Shown in pieces: positions 24,521 through 36,599 of a DNA stretch of 64,000 bases. Below the pieces are notes generated by a model. That model saw nothing but the letters and a program-made list of their open reading frames with translations, did not search any database and was not told where the DNA came from. Source of the DNA: Podocnemis expansa (lineage: Eukaryota; Chordata; Testudines; Podocnemididae); assembly GCA_007922195.1 (NCBI GenBank), contig ML681963.1:58771597-58835596 (forward strand). The letters are read 5' to 3'. Positions within the stretch are counted from its first letter, which is position 1. The number at the start of each line of letters is the position of its first letter. The position numbers and the translations under genes were made by a program.

Positions 24521-25622
24521 CAGCAGTTCCCAACTTCAATGGTTTACACATCACCTTCTTTCAAAATTGATGTTTGAAGTACCTCATGCAAATTTTTGTC
24601 GCTCTCAAAACATTAACACACATACACCTTTTTTACCTTAATAGGCTTAACCTAAGTATCACCAAACTCCATAGTAAAATAAATGCCTAAGAAAGTCTGA
24701 AGTGTTGAATTATGAAATCTTTTTTACACATTTCAGGTTCTTAGAGAGTAAAAAAGAAATGAATAATAACGGCGGTGGTGTTAACTTACAGGAGTGGCTC
24801 ATGCAAGTGAGAGGCGGGTGGGGGTTCAGGTGAGGGTAGGGAGACAACAAGCCATGGGGGAGTATACAAGGCTTGGAGGGGGAGGGAATGGTGTAAGGGA
24901 TGGGGTGGGGTCAGGAGATGAAAGCGGGACTCAGGGGAGAGGATTAGAGGAGGCTGTAGGAAGCCAGGAGGGTCAAGTGGATCACAGGAAGTAAGAAGCC
25001 AGAAGAGCTCAGGTAGGGATGAAAAATTAAGAGAGATGGGAGGTTCATGTGGTGGGGGGAGTGGAGAAAAGAAATTGGGGCAGCTTGGGGGGCTGCGATA
25101 GGGCAGCAACTTAGAGGGACAGAGGATAGTGTAAGAGACTTGGGGAAGGGGGCAAATAAGAAGCCAGAGGGGTTGGAGGCAGCGAGTGGAGTCCTGGCTG
25201 CCAGTGCATCAGGCAGTTTAAGCTCTCAGGGGCATTCTGGTCCACAGCAGCTCTGGTGCTTTCCCACGCAGGGCCCTTGGATGCCGGCAGTGTTGGGCAC
25301 ACTGCACTCAATTGTAGCCAGCCAGATGCTCTGCTAATGACCAGCTAGGTGAATGTCTTTTGTCCTTAGCCAGGCATTTATATACTAGGTCTGAGCAACC
25401 ACCCCTACCCCCAGATTCTCTCTAGAGAAGAGGGAATTAATCCCCATGTGCCACCTCCCTCACCAAAACAGCCAGGAGAATGCAGTTTGTGTCTCAAGCA
25501 TTTTCAGACCTGATGAAATGCATGCAATGACTTTTCATTTGAAACTGAAAACAATGTTTTCATATTTAAAAGTCCTTGGAAGTTGTGCGCCAAACTCATA
25601 AGCCACAGTTTGGGGACTGCTG
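24521..25622. mobile_element. 1.1-kb non-autonomous hAT-type element with G-rich core
   Basis: The ends CAGCAGTTCCCAACTTC and GTTTGGGGACTGCTG are inverted copies. The flanks atttaaat (24513-24520) and gcttaaat (25623-25630) form an 8-bp duplication with two mismatches. The middle (24800-25200) is a purine-rich G-run stretch on the + strand; its several overlapping frames on both strands (60-107 codons) are composition artefacts. No transposase motif is visible. Confidence 0.8.
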
Positions 25623-25630
25623 GCTTAAAT

Positions 25631-27879
25631 AATTGTAATGCTGATTTTTAAAAATGCTAGACAGTAACAGCCCTATTGCTTGCTAGGCAGTTACTGTTAA
25701 ATTTTCTATACAAAACAAACACAATTTAACACATTTACTTACACCCTAACATGATGCACCATACTAGCGTATACTGTGGAAATAAAAGTGGTGCTGACAA
25801 CCATTTTTTCTAATGGTTAAGCCACCTATCTTTTTATGTCTGAGAAACAACATCTCAGAATCACAATTTTGCATCATTGGTCTCTACAACCAGTTAGAAT
25901 ATATACTGATGACCACAAAGTAGTCTCACTATTGATAATTTTATCCTTCAGCATTCATACACATGCATACATACATGTGATCCACACCATTTTATGCTGC
26001 ACCATATTAGAGGAAATGGATGTAAATATGATTTATGTGATCCAGTCATTCTTCCATTTTTCCCTGCAGAACTGAATCTATCAAAATGGAGTAATGGTCT
26101 TACCCTTCCTTGATTTTTAATGAAACTAATTATTTTGTTGAACACTCCCTCCGTCTGTTCTTTTTTTCTTGAATGAGTTAGAATACATTACTATTTTGAT
26201 TTGTTTTCATTATTACGCTAGTTTTTAGCAATAGAATAGAGTTAAAATTATTACAGTTTGTAACATGCTTTTTGTACTTAATTCAAGTACTTTAGAGTAG
26301 GAGCTGAGAGCATTAATTTGTCAATCAGGCCTATTTTATCTCTAGTCCTATTTTAAATAGACTAACTACAAGAAACTAACGCTATATATTTCCCTGAGGT
26401 AGAAGAACTTGTAAACAATCAGATATGTTAGGATTTACTGATATTATTAACTGTAATTCCAAGGTATACTGCACAAATAATATATTACAAAACCGGAGAG
26501 GTTTGAGTATAAAACCCTTTCTTCAGCCTAGATAATTACAAGAAAATTTACTTCTTGTTATAAGATCAATTCTGAATTCACAGATCGGAGTCAAGAGGTA
26601 AAATTGACTAGTGTAAAATATTTTTCTGTAAAATATGACCAGTGTAACTGACTAGTGTAAAATATTAAACTAAAAGGCCCTGGGAATCTCTGCGAACATA
26701 GTGGTTTGTATGTGACAGAGGTGAAATCTTTGCATTGTTCCTCTGGAAGAATGTGCTCTTTTCTCTTTCTCATACTTCACTTCATTTACAGATGTTCATC
26801 TGATGTCATGTCTGGTTTTCACTGAACTATTCATAAACAGATTTTTTAAAAATTATTTTATGCTTTTATAGACAGCTACCTTCCACTGTTTATTGCAGCC
26901 AAAAGGTGACAAGCTCACTGGGACTTTCTCCCTGGTTCTATTCAAGAGGAAATATTACATCTCTCTCTGGGCTCCAGTACTGAAATCTCACTTCTCCTAC
27001 AGGCACCAAACGGGGAGTGCATCTCGCCACCCTAGAGAGGAGAGAGACACTGATACCCACTAAAAACTCAAAGGTTCCACAACCACTCAGACATGTCAAT
27101 GAATGCCAGCCTAAGGGCCTAGGAAGACTTGGTATACAAGATGAACATGGAAGTGAAAGCTCAGAGCTGTTGGATGTTCTGGCCAAGCAGGATCTGCCAT
27201 GGGTAAATGAAAAAATGAAGTTAATGCTTTGTCAGTATAAATAACACATTTCCCTGTAAGAGTCCTCCCTGTTCTGTTGGAAAGACACAGTTTACAGATG
27301 GGCTTGGCTTTTGCTAAATGGACAAGAATGAGTCATGTCAATATGCCACATCTATGGATGTGTTATGCCAACAGTTTATATAAAACAAATGTGGGGTTAC
27401 ATAGAGGGCAGTTATTCAGGGCAGGATTGTTGTCTCTGTATTTGCCTATCACGTGCCATGTACACCTATGACACTATAAATTATAAACAATAAACATTTG
27501 ATAGGAAGCACAGGCAGAACCCAAGAAAATTCAAAATCATGCATTCCTATTACAGTGATTTAAAAGTGTTCAGCGGTAACTGATACTGTTGTATAACCTG
27601 TGCAGTTCGGAAATTTCATACTCTGACTTACTGTAGTTCCCTGTTAAAACCGCTTCTTACCTGCCTGCAGCATAGAGCATTATTTCAAACCAAATACAAT
27701 CTTTATCTCTAAATTGGATGGTTAGTTATTTTAAGCAAACATTGTTGCCTTAAAAAAAAACACACTGCAAAGAAATATATACAGCTTTTGAGTATGGCCC
27801 TTAAAAATATGGTAATTTATTTAAAACAGATACAGTCCTGAAAGTGACCCACTTAAAATTATTAAGGAGATACAGTGTT
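25631..27879. other. unique AT-rich DNA
   Basis: No gene is supported. Frames at 26938-27244 overlap on opposite strands and show no motif. Confidence 0.4.
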
Positions 27880-28085
27880 TATTTTTGCTGTCCATAAAAC
27901 ATGCAGTTGCTTATGAATATGCAAACTGATCTGGTGTAATTAGCATGATTGGCTCCTACTGCAATAGTCTTATGTGTTTAGAAGAGTTAGATGCAGGAAC
28001 TAATGAGGTCATGTTAATATGCTTGTGAAGATAGTATCAGCTGTCAGGACAACTGATGAGAATGTCTGTAATAATTCTCCTTTTC
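27880..28085. promoter_or_regulatory. candidate conserved non-coding element
   Basis: Contains close-set octamer-like (tatgcaaac), homeodomain-like (gtgtaattagcatg) and bHLH-like (tcagctgtcagg) words without any repeat signature. Suggestive only. Confidence 0.18.
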
Positions 28086-28644
28086 CCAGAAAATAAGTTT
28101 AAAAGTGGGAATAGCTACTAGTTTTCTTGATTAGCTAGGAAATCACAGGGAAGCACAGTCAGCCTGAGCTGGTACATGTGGGGAGATTATTAAGAAAGAC
28201 ACACTAACATCCACCCATTTCAGGTAACTATAAATGTGCTAATCCATTAACTAGATGCCCTCAACAAGTGTTTAAGACTCAGCCATCCTGCTTGAGCTTG
28301 CCCTTCCACAACCTGCAAATATCCTGCTCTACTGACCTAAAATAGGCACTATGTATTAATTTAACGCAGGCACCATCCCCCTTTGACTAAAGTCTTGGTC
28401 TCACTGTTTAAAATTTTCTTTGTAATGTTTGAAAATCCACAACCTTTCCAGCACTCCACAATATCTTTCTGCCTTTTATTTGCAAAAAAACTTTCTTCAT
28501 GATAATAATAAAAGATACAAATAGTGAAAACCTAGTCAATCACAAGGGAAAAATGATGCTTTTATGGTAATCAGAGACTCTGTTGAGTTCAATGTGAAGC
28601 CCAATCAAGTGAAGAATTTATCTTGGCATGGTATCACTGAGCTC
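28086..28644. other. unique AT-rich DNA
   Basis: Nothing recognised. Confidence 0.4.
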
Positions 28645-28658
28645 ATTTAAATTTCAAA

Positions 28659-28759
28659 TTTCAAATTCAAAGCATCTGGCAAAGTGAGATTTTCTCCCAC
28701 GAAAGCTCATGCAATAAATAAATATATTAGTCTTTAAGTGCCGCAGGACTCCTTGTTTG
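28659..28759 (+). mobile_element. solo short Penelope terminus with perfect 14-bp duplication
   Basis: A plus-orientation terminus: 'gcatctggcaaagtgag', 'tctcccacgaaagctcatgc', 'aataaataaatatattag', 'ggactccttgtttg'. The flanks atttaaatttcaaa at 28645-28658 and 28760-28773 are identical. It is only 101 bp. Confidence 0.88.
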
Positions 28760-28773
28760 ATTTAAATTTCAAA

Positions 28774-30433
28774 CACTAATCTAAGAACAATTCTGAAAAT
28801 AGTAGAGAATTCTGGATTGTTAAAATATTACCGAGTCTTTTCTTCATCCTGTTTTTGCAGGACATTTGAAAACACAGAAACAGGATATAAATGAAGCTTC
28901 TGGTTCCAAGTCATGGACTCAAGTGTCAGCTACAGACAGCAAGGAGAAGCAAAGAACTATTTATAAAATCCTTGAAATTATAAACTAAGCTTTTAGAGGG
29001 CATTGGGGGAGTTACAGAAAGGATTACAACATGGGGTTCTGTGTTGCAAATGTTTCCCATCAGTGCATTATTTAGCTAATAAGGAGAAAGGGGAAAAGGA
29101 AACCTTCAGGCCATTTTGCTATCTCTGTAACTATTTCTAGGGCACTTATCACAATACTGTCAGCTCCTTGTTTGACCACAAATTAATTAAGCAATAGTAG
29201 CCTTCTCACTAGCCATTTCTTGCTATCTTCCACTCAACCACACAGACCCCTGCTGCAAATAAAGTTGTAGTTCTGAGTCTTTCAATTTCTTTTCCTTAAA
29301 ATCACTGATGCTAAATGGACAGCTCTCATGTTGTACTTTAATTCCTGGGGGTGCCTTGCTTTTGCCACCTTACATAATGGCCAGTCAAGCAGCTTCCACC
29401 TGATCAACATGAAATAAGGTAGCAGTTGTCCCTCTCCATCCTACTCTAGGGTCAAGTCAGCCTATACAACAGGCTTTGAAATCCACAAATTTGTTCCTTT
29501 GTGCCCAGCATGCTATGAAGAGAAAGGTGGCTGGCTGGTTTAACTGGAGGGAATAAGCATGTTGTGGAAACCTGCTGTGCATGGGCACCAGCTAGGACAT
29601 AAGCGAGCTCACACTAACTGTTTCGTTGGGAGAGAGGTTCTGTCAGTCAGAACAGAAGAACATAAACTGAAAAGAGATCAGAAAAAGAGCAACACAAAAA
29701 TGATCGAGATCCTACAGAGACAGTTTCATGAGGGAAACTGAGGGAACTAAACACATCTATCTAGTTTAAGCTTCTATTCAGGAGAACCTGACTGAAGAGT
29801 GCACACACCAGGAAGGAGAAAGCCTATTGAGAGAGCTAAGGGAGCAAGATGAGTAACTGAGCAAAACTAAGAAAATGGAAACAGTCATATTTGCAAGATC
29901 TGCTGACAGCAAAACAGCCTCTGACTGTAAAATTTCATGTCCAGAATTATCCGCAATTACCAGCTACACCCTCTGAGAGACTGACATAACTTCTTACAAG
30001 ACTAGGGACTTCAGAGGTGATTAGACATAATCAAAGCTTTCAAATTCTGAAAGTCTCATCACCTGTAAGAAGCATGGATTTCCTCTTTGTTCATTTGCTA
30101 CTAATCTGATTGTAGATTCCTTTGAACAATATTGGGCTGAAATCTAAAACCAAACAAATAGGTGGTAGGTATATCCAGATTAGCTGACCAGCTGCAACAT
30201 GTAATCAATCATTCTTCTGATGACCAAGATCATACACACACAAATCCCTATTGACTTTCAAAGAGGGATTTGGCTATGCAAGGATTTAATGATTTGGTCA
30301 TCAGTTAGATTCCTCAAGTAGCTCCAAGGCTGGGGAAAAGCTTCCCATAATTTTTGTCAAAAAGCCTACAGAAGAATCCAATGCCCCCACTCTTTGTTCC
30401 CACAACTCAGATGCTGGCACATCCAGCAAATAT
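28774..30433. other. unique DNA
   Basis: No gene or element recognised. The 60-codon frame at 29559-29741 has no motif. Confidence 0.4.
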
Positions 30434-30745
30434 AGACTCAAAGGTCAGAAGGGACCAATATGATCATCTGGTCTGACCTCCTGCACAATGCAGGCCAAGA
30501 AACCTCATCCACTCCTGGAACAAACCTCAAGCCTATGACTGAGCTATTAAAAAATCTTCAAATCATGATTTAAAGACTTTAAGATACAGAGAATCGAGCA
30601 GCAAGTGAGCCACGTCCCATGCTACAGAGGAGGGTGAAAAACCCCCAGAGCTCTAGCCAATGTACCCCAGGAAAAAATTTCCTCCCAGCCCCAAATACAG
30701 TGATTAGTTAAACCCTGAGCACATAGGCAAGTGTCACTAGAGAAA
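30434..30745 (-). mobile_element. CR1-type LINE 3' end
   Basis: Opens 'aggtcagaagggacca', 'atgatcatctggtctgacc', 'tcctgcacaatgcaggcca', which is the complement of a CR1 3' untranslated end, and continues with a conserved turtle phrase around 'gctacagaggagggtgaaaa'. The minus-strand element is strongly 5'-truncated and has no coding sequence. Confidence 0.65.
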
Positions 30746-31801
30746 GAATTCTCTGTAATATCTACAAAATATCTACAAAATGCACAAGGACTGCCCACAC
30801 TGTTCAGAGAGAAATGATCCAGTGCATTTCACACTATAACCCCAACTCTGTATTACTCAAGCATACAAAATTTCCACACTGATTGCAACAGTGAGTGAGT
30901 TTAAACCTACTATAATGTTGCTGCTTCTGAACATGTGCCTTTAAGAGTGTCTTAATTTGGTTCCAAAGAACCTCATCCCCACTCATATTCCTGTGGTATA
31001 ACAGTGACATCCAGTGACCAGTCACAAGTGAACCCCATCTGAGAATCCAGAAGAAAAACAATCCCTATTCTATTCTATTTAAAGGTAAGAGTCAGCATTG
31101 ATTTGGCAATCAATTACCCCTTTGTTCACTGTGGCTTCTTATAATCAGAGCTGTGAAAGCTTGGAAAAGACCCTAATTGTTAAGCAAGCTCTCTGTTGTG
31201 TTCTGTATATAAAACCCCTCATCTTTCAGAGCTCACAGCCCGCTCCTTCCCATAGCGTCTCCTTTACCTTTTGTGCTGACTGAGCTGTCACGGCCAAACT
31301 GTAAATAATGCACATGCAAAGCATGTTTATTACACATCCCAAGAACAGTTAATACATTTTACACAACTAATTTAAATGAAGGGACATTTTTATAAAAAGC
31401 TTTGGGAAATGCAGTGTTATATCCCAAGTGATTCCTGGGTGCCTCCAGGAATAGATACAGTATGGATGCAGGATTTTTAGATAGGGAGGGATCAGTGACT
31501 GCCCTCAATTCTAGATTTGGTCCCTCCTTCAGCCAACACACAAGCATGATAGCAACACTCCTCTGAGTTCAGGGGGTGCATTACAGACAGGCAAACTAAG
31601 CTGCTATCATCTCATGAAGTGACAGGCCTTTTCTATGTTATATGACACCAACCTGCTCTCAGAGCCTAACAGACCTTTAAATATACTTGGGGTTGGCAAA
31701 GGGGGGCTCAGTCCTTTAACATGGACATGCCCTAGGGTGGCCAGAAGGCTGTCTACAGCTTCACTGTTCACCATGCCATTTCCAGTTCTGCATGAGTTGA
31801 C
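30746..31801. other. unique DNA
   Basis: Includes a small direct repeat (atctacaaaat twice near 30760). No gene is supported. Confidence 0.4.
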
Positions 31802-31805
31802 ATAA

Positions 31806-32610
31806 TGGGTGTGTTCACACAGCATTCTTATTTTGAAACAACAGAGGTTGTTTCGAAATAAGAAATGCCATGTTCACATGACGTATGGCCATTTCGAAAC
31901 AAGGAAACCCTTCTTTCGAAATGGGAGTCGTCCTTTCGAAAGGGCTTAAACCTACTTCCCTTTAGAAACAACCCTGTGCGAACATGTTGTTTCGGAACAA
32001 AGTGTTCCGAAACAACATTTGACCCTTCTTCCCAGAGTGCTAAGCACCCTGGGAGGAAGGGCTGCCCCCTCAGCACCCTGGCCAGGGTGCTGAGGGGTGT
32101 CCCCTGGCCAGCAGAGGGGGACTGCAGGCACCCACGGGGTGAAGCGCAGCCTGGCACCTCACCCCATCGGCCTCCCTCTGCAGACACCCGTGGGGTGAGG
32201 CTCCGGGCTGCACTTCACCCCGCAGGTGCTTGCAGCCCTGTGCAGGCACCCGCGGGGTGAAGCACCCAGCTGCGCTTCACCCTGCAGGTGCCTGCAGTCC
32301 CCCTTGCTGGCCAGGGTGCTGAGGGTTCCCTGGCCAGGGTGCTGAGGGGGCAGCCCTTCCTCCCAGGGTGCTTAGCTTTAAAGCCGGCGGGGTGAGGCGC
32401 TGGGCTGCACTTCACCCCGCGGGTGCCTGCAGTCCCCTCCCCAAGCGAAATAGCATGTTCACACTGTGGACCTGCTATTTCACTCCCTTATTTCGAAAAC
32501 ACTTTTTTTGTGTTTTGAAATAAGGTGTTTCAAAATAACCCTTTATTTCGAAACAGCTTGTTTCGAAACATCTTGTTTTGAAACAATCACTGTGTGTGTG
32601 AACATAGCCA
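31806..32610. mobile_element. foldback MITE, TTTCGAAA family, copy 2
   Basis: Inverted ends TGGGTGTGTTCACAC and GTGTGAACATAGCCA enclose 805 bp. Both flanks read ataa (31802-31805, 32611-32614), a possible short target duplication. The outer thirds carry many TTTCGAAA palindromes. The GC-rich centre holds a perfect 48-bp inverted pair, 32039-32086 against 32329-32376, so much of one strand can fold on itself. The 131-codon and 119-codon frames here lie on opposite strands of the foldback and are shadows of it. No transposase is present. Confidence 0.8.
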
Positions 32611-32614
32611 ATAA

Positions 32615-34039
32615 CAGAATGGAACAGGGGACAGAATCAGTGCAGATGCAGAAACAATTCCATTTTGGTATGGCTGAGTCCTGATTAGGCAGGTATCATT
32701 TAATGGGAAAAACCAGGGCCACAGGAGATGACATCATTCCATGTCTGAATTCAACTGTCCATTGCCACAGTTTGGTGTTAATTTAATTCAGTGTTTTAAA
32801 CAAATTCAGAATGAAGCTGTTTTCTTGTTTATGTAATTTTGGACCCTTTTTGTGTAAATAACAACAATTATGATGTATAAATGATTAATATTATTTCTGG
32901 TGCCTAGCACACACCATTTACAATTCAAATAGACACCCAGCTAGAAGGAGGTAAAGACAGTGAAAGCCTTTCTGCCATCCACACTTTTGCTAAGAGTGAT
33001 GAGATGAAGCAGGAGATAAATCAAGATGCTAGCAAGAACTGTATCTCTTTCTTTTTTTTATATGAGAATGAAAAAGTGAGCTGCCAATTCCAAACCAACA
33101 TAAAATCAGCATTCCCCTTTCTCAGTAAATGGACTAAAATTATTTGAGGAAATAGGGTTTGGTTTTTTTTTTTGTTTGGTTTTTTTTTTTTTTTTTTGAG
33201 GAAAGGGAGCTGGAAGCAACAGCTTTTCCTTGTTATCAAAGCTGCATAAATATATAGAGGAGTGAAGCTAAGGGAATAGAGTTTTAGATACTGTGATTGT
33301 AAGGCTCTGTCTACACTAGAAAATTGTTCCACAATAAGTCTTTCTTTTATAATAAATGCAGGTTAGTTATTGCACAATTGCGCATCCACATAGTCATCCT
33401 TTTGCTGGTGTAGTGTGTCCACACTAGAACCACTTCCAATGGCAAAAAAGGCTGTGTGGGGGCTGCAGTCACCAAAGTTCCCAGGTCCCTGGCTGCTCCA
33501 CAACTGTAGCCGTCAAGGTTCCTGGTCCCGGGCAGCTTCATGGCTTCAACCGCCAGGGATCCCCCAGCAGCTTCAGTCCCCAGGGCAGCCCCCATGTCAA
33601 TTTCCCTACTCTAACATTCCATTACTTGTCAATTTCCCTGCTCTGTTAGAGCAGGAAAACAGAGTTAAGGTTAGGGTTAGGTCTCTAGCCCTTAAAGGGG
33701 ATACCTATCTGTTATACTTGGACTACCCTAACGAGTCAGAGGAAAATGCACTAGATTTATACTTTGAGCTATGATTGACTTGGATTCACTCTGGTTTTAC
33801 AAGTTTCTTTCATCAAAAGAATAATATCAAGAGCAAGCTTGAAACAAAGAAATGATTTGTTGCAAATAACATTAATTGCATAAGTGCACATAACTAATAC
33901 TCTGTGACTGGGCACCTAAGTAACATGATAACATTGAACCCTTCTGACTGGATAACCGAAACTGGAAAGTGACAAATGGCAAATGACAAAAATGCAGGCT
34001 GAATTGTAAATACTTTTGTGAAGCTGAGCAAAGAACAGC
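32615..34039. other. mostly unique; T-run and MITE-like fragment
   Basis: A long T-rich tract lies at 33163-33197. Around 33305-33430 'ctctgtctacactagaaa' and 'gtgtgtccacactagaacc' look like a degraded MITE. The 119-codon frame 33415-33774 runs through it without motif. Confidence 0.4.
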
Positions 34040-34224
34040 CTGCTGAAGATTACTGCACAGGCCAATAGGGCCTGCACCTAGGGGCCCACCACAACGTGGG
34101 GGCCCTCTGCCTTGCTGGAGGTCAGGCTCTGCATTTCTGTCATAGCCCTAGGTTGGCTGGTCAACTACCAAGGGTGGGATGGGCCATCCCAGAGGCCAGG
34201 GTCTGAGCTTCTACCCCCTCCCCC

Positions 34225-34380
34225 CTGCCTGGCCAATCAAACTAAAAGTTAGTTCAAACTTAAAAAATCTGCATAGTTTGAACTAACAGCTAGTTCAAAC
34301 TTATTAGGTTGAACTAGCATGTCTGCATTGGGCTAGTTTGAACTAAATATGCAAATTAGTTTGAACTAACCTTTATTTGC
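34225..34380. repeat. TTAGTTCAAACTAA palindrome-family MITE, copy 1
   Basis: At least seven copies of AGTTTGAACTAA or its complement occur in about 150 bp, in alternating orientation, with 'gcatgtctgcattggg' inside. Same design as the 36.1-36.3 kb block. Confidence 0.65.
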
Positions 34381-34835
34381 TCTGTGACCTGCTTATCCAG
34401 GCTGATGAAAGTAATCTGAAAGTTTGGAGGGAAGGATGTAAAGGATTCTCAAATGAAGGGTAGGGGACTGATAGGAGGAGGAATTTAGTATAGCTTTGGG
34501 TGGATTTTTTTTTTTTTTTTGAGTTAAACCATTAGGCTACAGAGACATGCACCCATATTCCTGATCATTTTGTATACAAGTCACATCCTTTCCCCTCACC
34601 CTTCAACTGTTGTAGTCTCTCTCATTTGCCTTGTATTGTAGATTGGGGTAGGAACTTTGTCTTCCTCTGACAGGAAACACTCAGCAAATTTGGGATACAA
34701 GTGCAATTAGAGTCGGTCATCAGGGGGAAAACCAACATACAATCAATGCATTTTAGAGTCCATGTCATTTCCTAACCAACTGCTGCTAAACCGCAGACTT
34801 ACTCAGTGACAGTGCAAAGTAAGTGTCATGAGCCA
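34381..34835. other. unique DNA with T-run
   Basis: A T-run lies at 34506-34520. No gene seen. Confidence 0.4.
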
Positions 34836-34840
34836 AAGCA

Positions 34841-35815
34841 CATTCAGCAAAATAAGCAAGCTGTCCTGTGGCACTTTTAAAGACTAACACATTTATTTAT
34901 CACATGAGCTTTCAGAGGTGAAGACTCACTTCATCAGATGCCAGAAAATGGAAGAAACTTACACTGAAAACCCTTACAGTATGGGACGGAAAGATAAATC
35001 CTGTGATTACATTTCACTGCATCAGGTCAGATTACTTCAGCAAATCAAACAAGTTGTATATATTCAAACAGTGTGGAACAACATATCAGAAAGTGGAGAG
35101 GTTGCGAGAAGTGAGAATCTCTGCAATGGAAAACAAAGAAGAAGTTCTGTGGTACTTTTAAAGACTAAGGTTTGCAGTGAAAAAGCCAGCTCATGTTCCT
35201 ATTCAAACCTGAGCGCATGGTATCAAATCTGCACATGAAGTCTAACTCTGAAGTCTCTCTGAAGCTTTGACCTAGAATAAATCTGCCTGATGATATTACA
35301 GTTAAGTCCATTACAAAGTGGCCTGGAAGGCTAAAGTGATTTCCTATTGGTTTTTGAATGATTTTATCTTTCATGTCAAATTTGTGTCCATTTATTCTTT
35401 TGCACACAGTCCAGTTTGTCCCATTCTGTAATACAGCAAGCAGATTCTGCACTTGTTGATCCATTTTTTTATTCCTCCCATGGAAAGAACCCAGACCAAC
35501 AGAGGTGATATTCTGCACCAGGCTGGGATGCTCACTCTTTGCTCTTATGTTAAACCTATTGCTGCTGATTGCACTGTTGAAAACTACCCAAGATATCCTC
35601 TTGATCCACACGTCCCAGGTCTCTGTCTACATACAATCCAGTGTGTGGTCTTTGCCAGCTGGCTCCAATTCCCTGCTGCAGCAGGGGGTGTGGACTCCCA
35701 TGTTAGACAGTATAGCCCCACTCGGTAAAACCCAAATGGAACTCCAGACCACAGGACATACTGGTGAATGACCAATTTGCCAGGACAGCTGCCTCCAGTA
35801 TTGTAAATCATTTCA
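34841..35815 (-). mobile_element. Penelope-like element fragment, minus strand
   Basis: Starts with a minus-orientation terminus ('attcagcaaaataagcaagctgtcctgtggcac... cacatgagctttcagagg', 34841-34925), followed to the right by coding DNA for the GIY-YIG domain on the minus strand. A second partial terminus ('gttctgtggtacttttaaagactaag') lies at 35141-35168. The right limit is uncertain; no target duplication was found. It is truncated before the reverse transcriptase. Confidence 0.7.
35165..35611 (-). pseudogene. GIY-YIG domain of Penelope-like element (decayed)
   Basis: The central and C-terminal part matches the frame at 23.5-23.9 kb: 'VCKRINGHKFDM', then a 'NHFSLPGH' block corresponding to EHFNLSDH, then 'ETSELDFMCRFDTM' with the catalytic-type Glu. 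The N-terminal VIY/CX2C part is not recognisable in this frame and YIGQT has become 'NGTNWT', so the active site is broken. The first third of the 148 residues is upstream PLE sequence or an altered frame. I regard it as dead. Confidence 0.7.
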
Positions 35816-36079
35816 CAGTAACAATTACATCATGTCAAAATAATCCAAATTTTGATGCTCTGGTTTGAATTTAAATTTGGAATTTAATCCTCCATGTGAA
35901 TTGGTTATTCTGACAATGTCCATTCAGCCACCTCCCAGGTAGCCTATAGCAGGGATATGTGAAGGCTATAGAAATTTATCTGAATTTATGAAAGTATCTC
36001 CTCCATATTTTTAAACATTTCACATTTAAAACAGGAAAATGATATTAGTGAAGTGTCACTGCTCATTCACCTCTGACAG
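35816..36079. other. unique DNA between PLE fragment and MITE
   Basis: Nothing recognised. Confidence 0.35.
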
Positions 36080-36310
36080 ACCTAATAAGTTTGAACTAGC
36101 ACTTAGTTCAAACTAAGCATATTTTTAAAGTTTGAACTAACTTTTAGTTTGAATTAGCTGTGTTTTTTTAGTTCAAACTAAAAAGTTCGAACTAAAAAAA
36201 ATGCGGTTAGTTCAAACTAAAAGTTAGGTCAAACTAAAAAACACGCTTAGTTTGAACTAACTTTTGAACTACTTAGTCTGAACTAAGATTTTAGGTGAAG
36301 ACATAGCCAG
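36080..36310. repeat. TTAGTTCAAACTAA palindrome-family MITE, copy 2
   Basis: Around ten copies of the palindrome-derived word AGTTTGAACTAA/TTAGTTCAAACT alternate in orientation, separated by short A/T spacers. The block closes with 'gaagacatagcc', reminiscent of the TTTCGAAA family end 'gaacatagcc'. It is non-coding. Confidence 0.7.
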
Positions 36311-36599
36311 AGGGAAGTCTGGAATTTTAATAATTTGTCCACTTTTCGAGTATAACATTTGCAAAAACCTACAAACCAAATACAAATTATGTCACAGGCT
36401 ACTTTGTCTCTCTAAAATAGCAAAGGCCCAGGGTTCCTCTGGAACCTGCATACAGATCATTTCCCTCCCATGAGGAAAGGGATTCAACCACCTACACAAC
36501 TCTGTTCTACTTCCCTGGACTTAACACAGCCCCCTCCACTAGAAAGCAGTAGATGGGCCTGTGCTTGGCAGGACCTCCCATCTCACTGATAAGGGATGG

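Noticed and set aside
24786..25337. Pro/Leu/Ser-rich and Gly-rich frames on opposite strands
   Set aside because: Purine-rich low-complexity core of a non-autonomous hAT element.
31828..32415. Frames of 119, 131 and 66 codons on both strands
   Set aside because: They share peptides because the two DNA arms are inverted copies of a foldback element; not genes.
33660..33690. Telomere-like 'gttagggttagg'
   Set aside because: Barely two TTAGGG units; too short to be an interstitial telomeric array.
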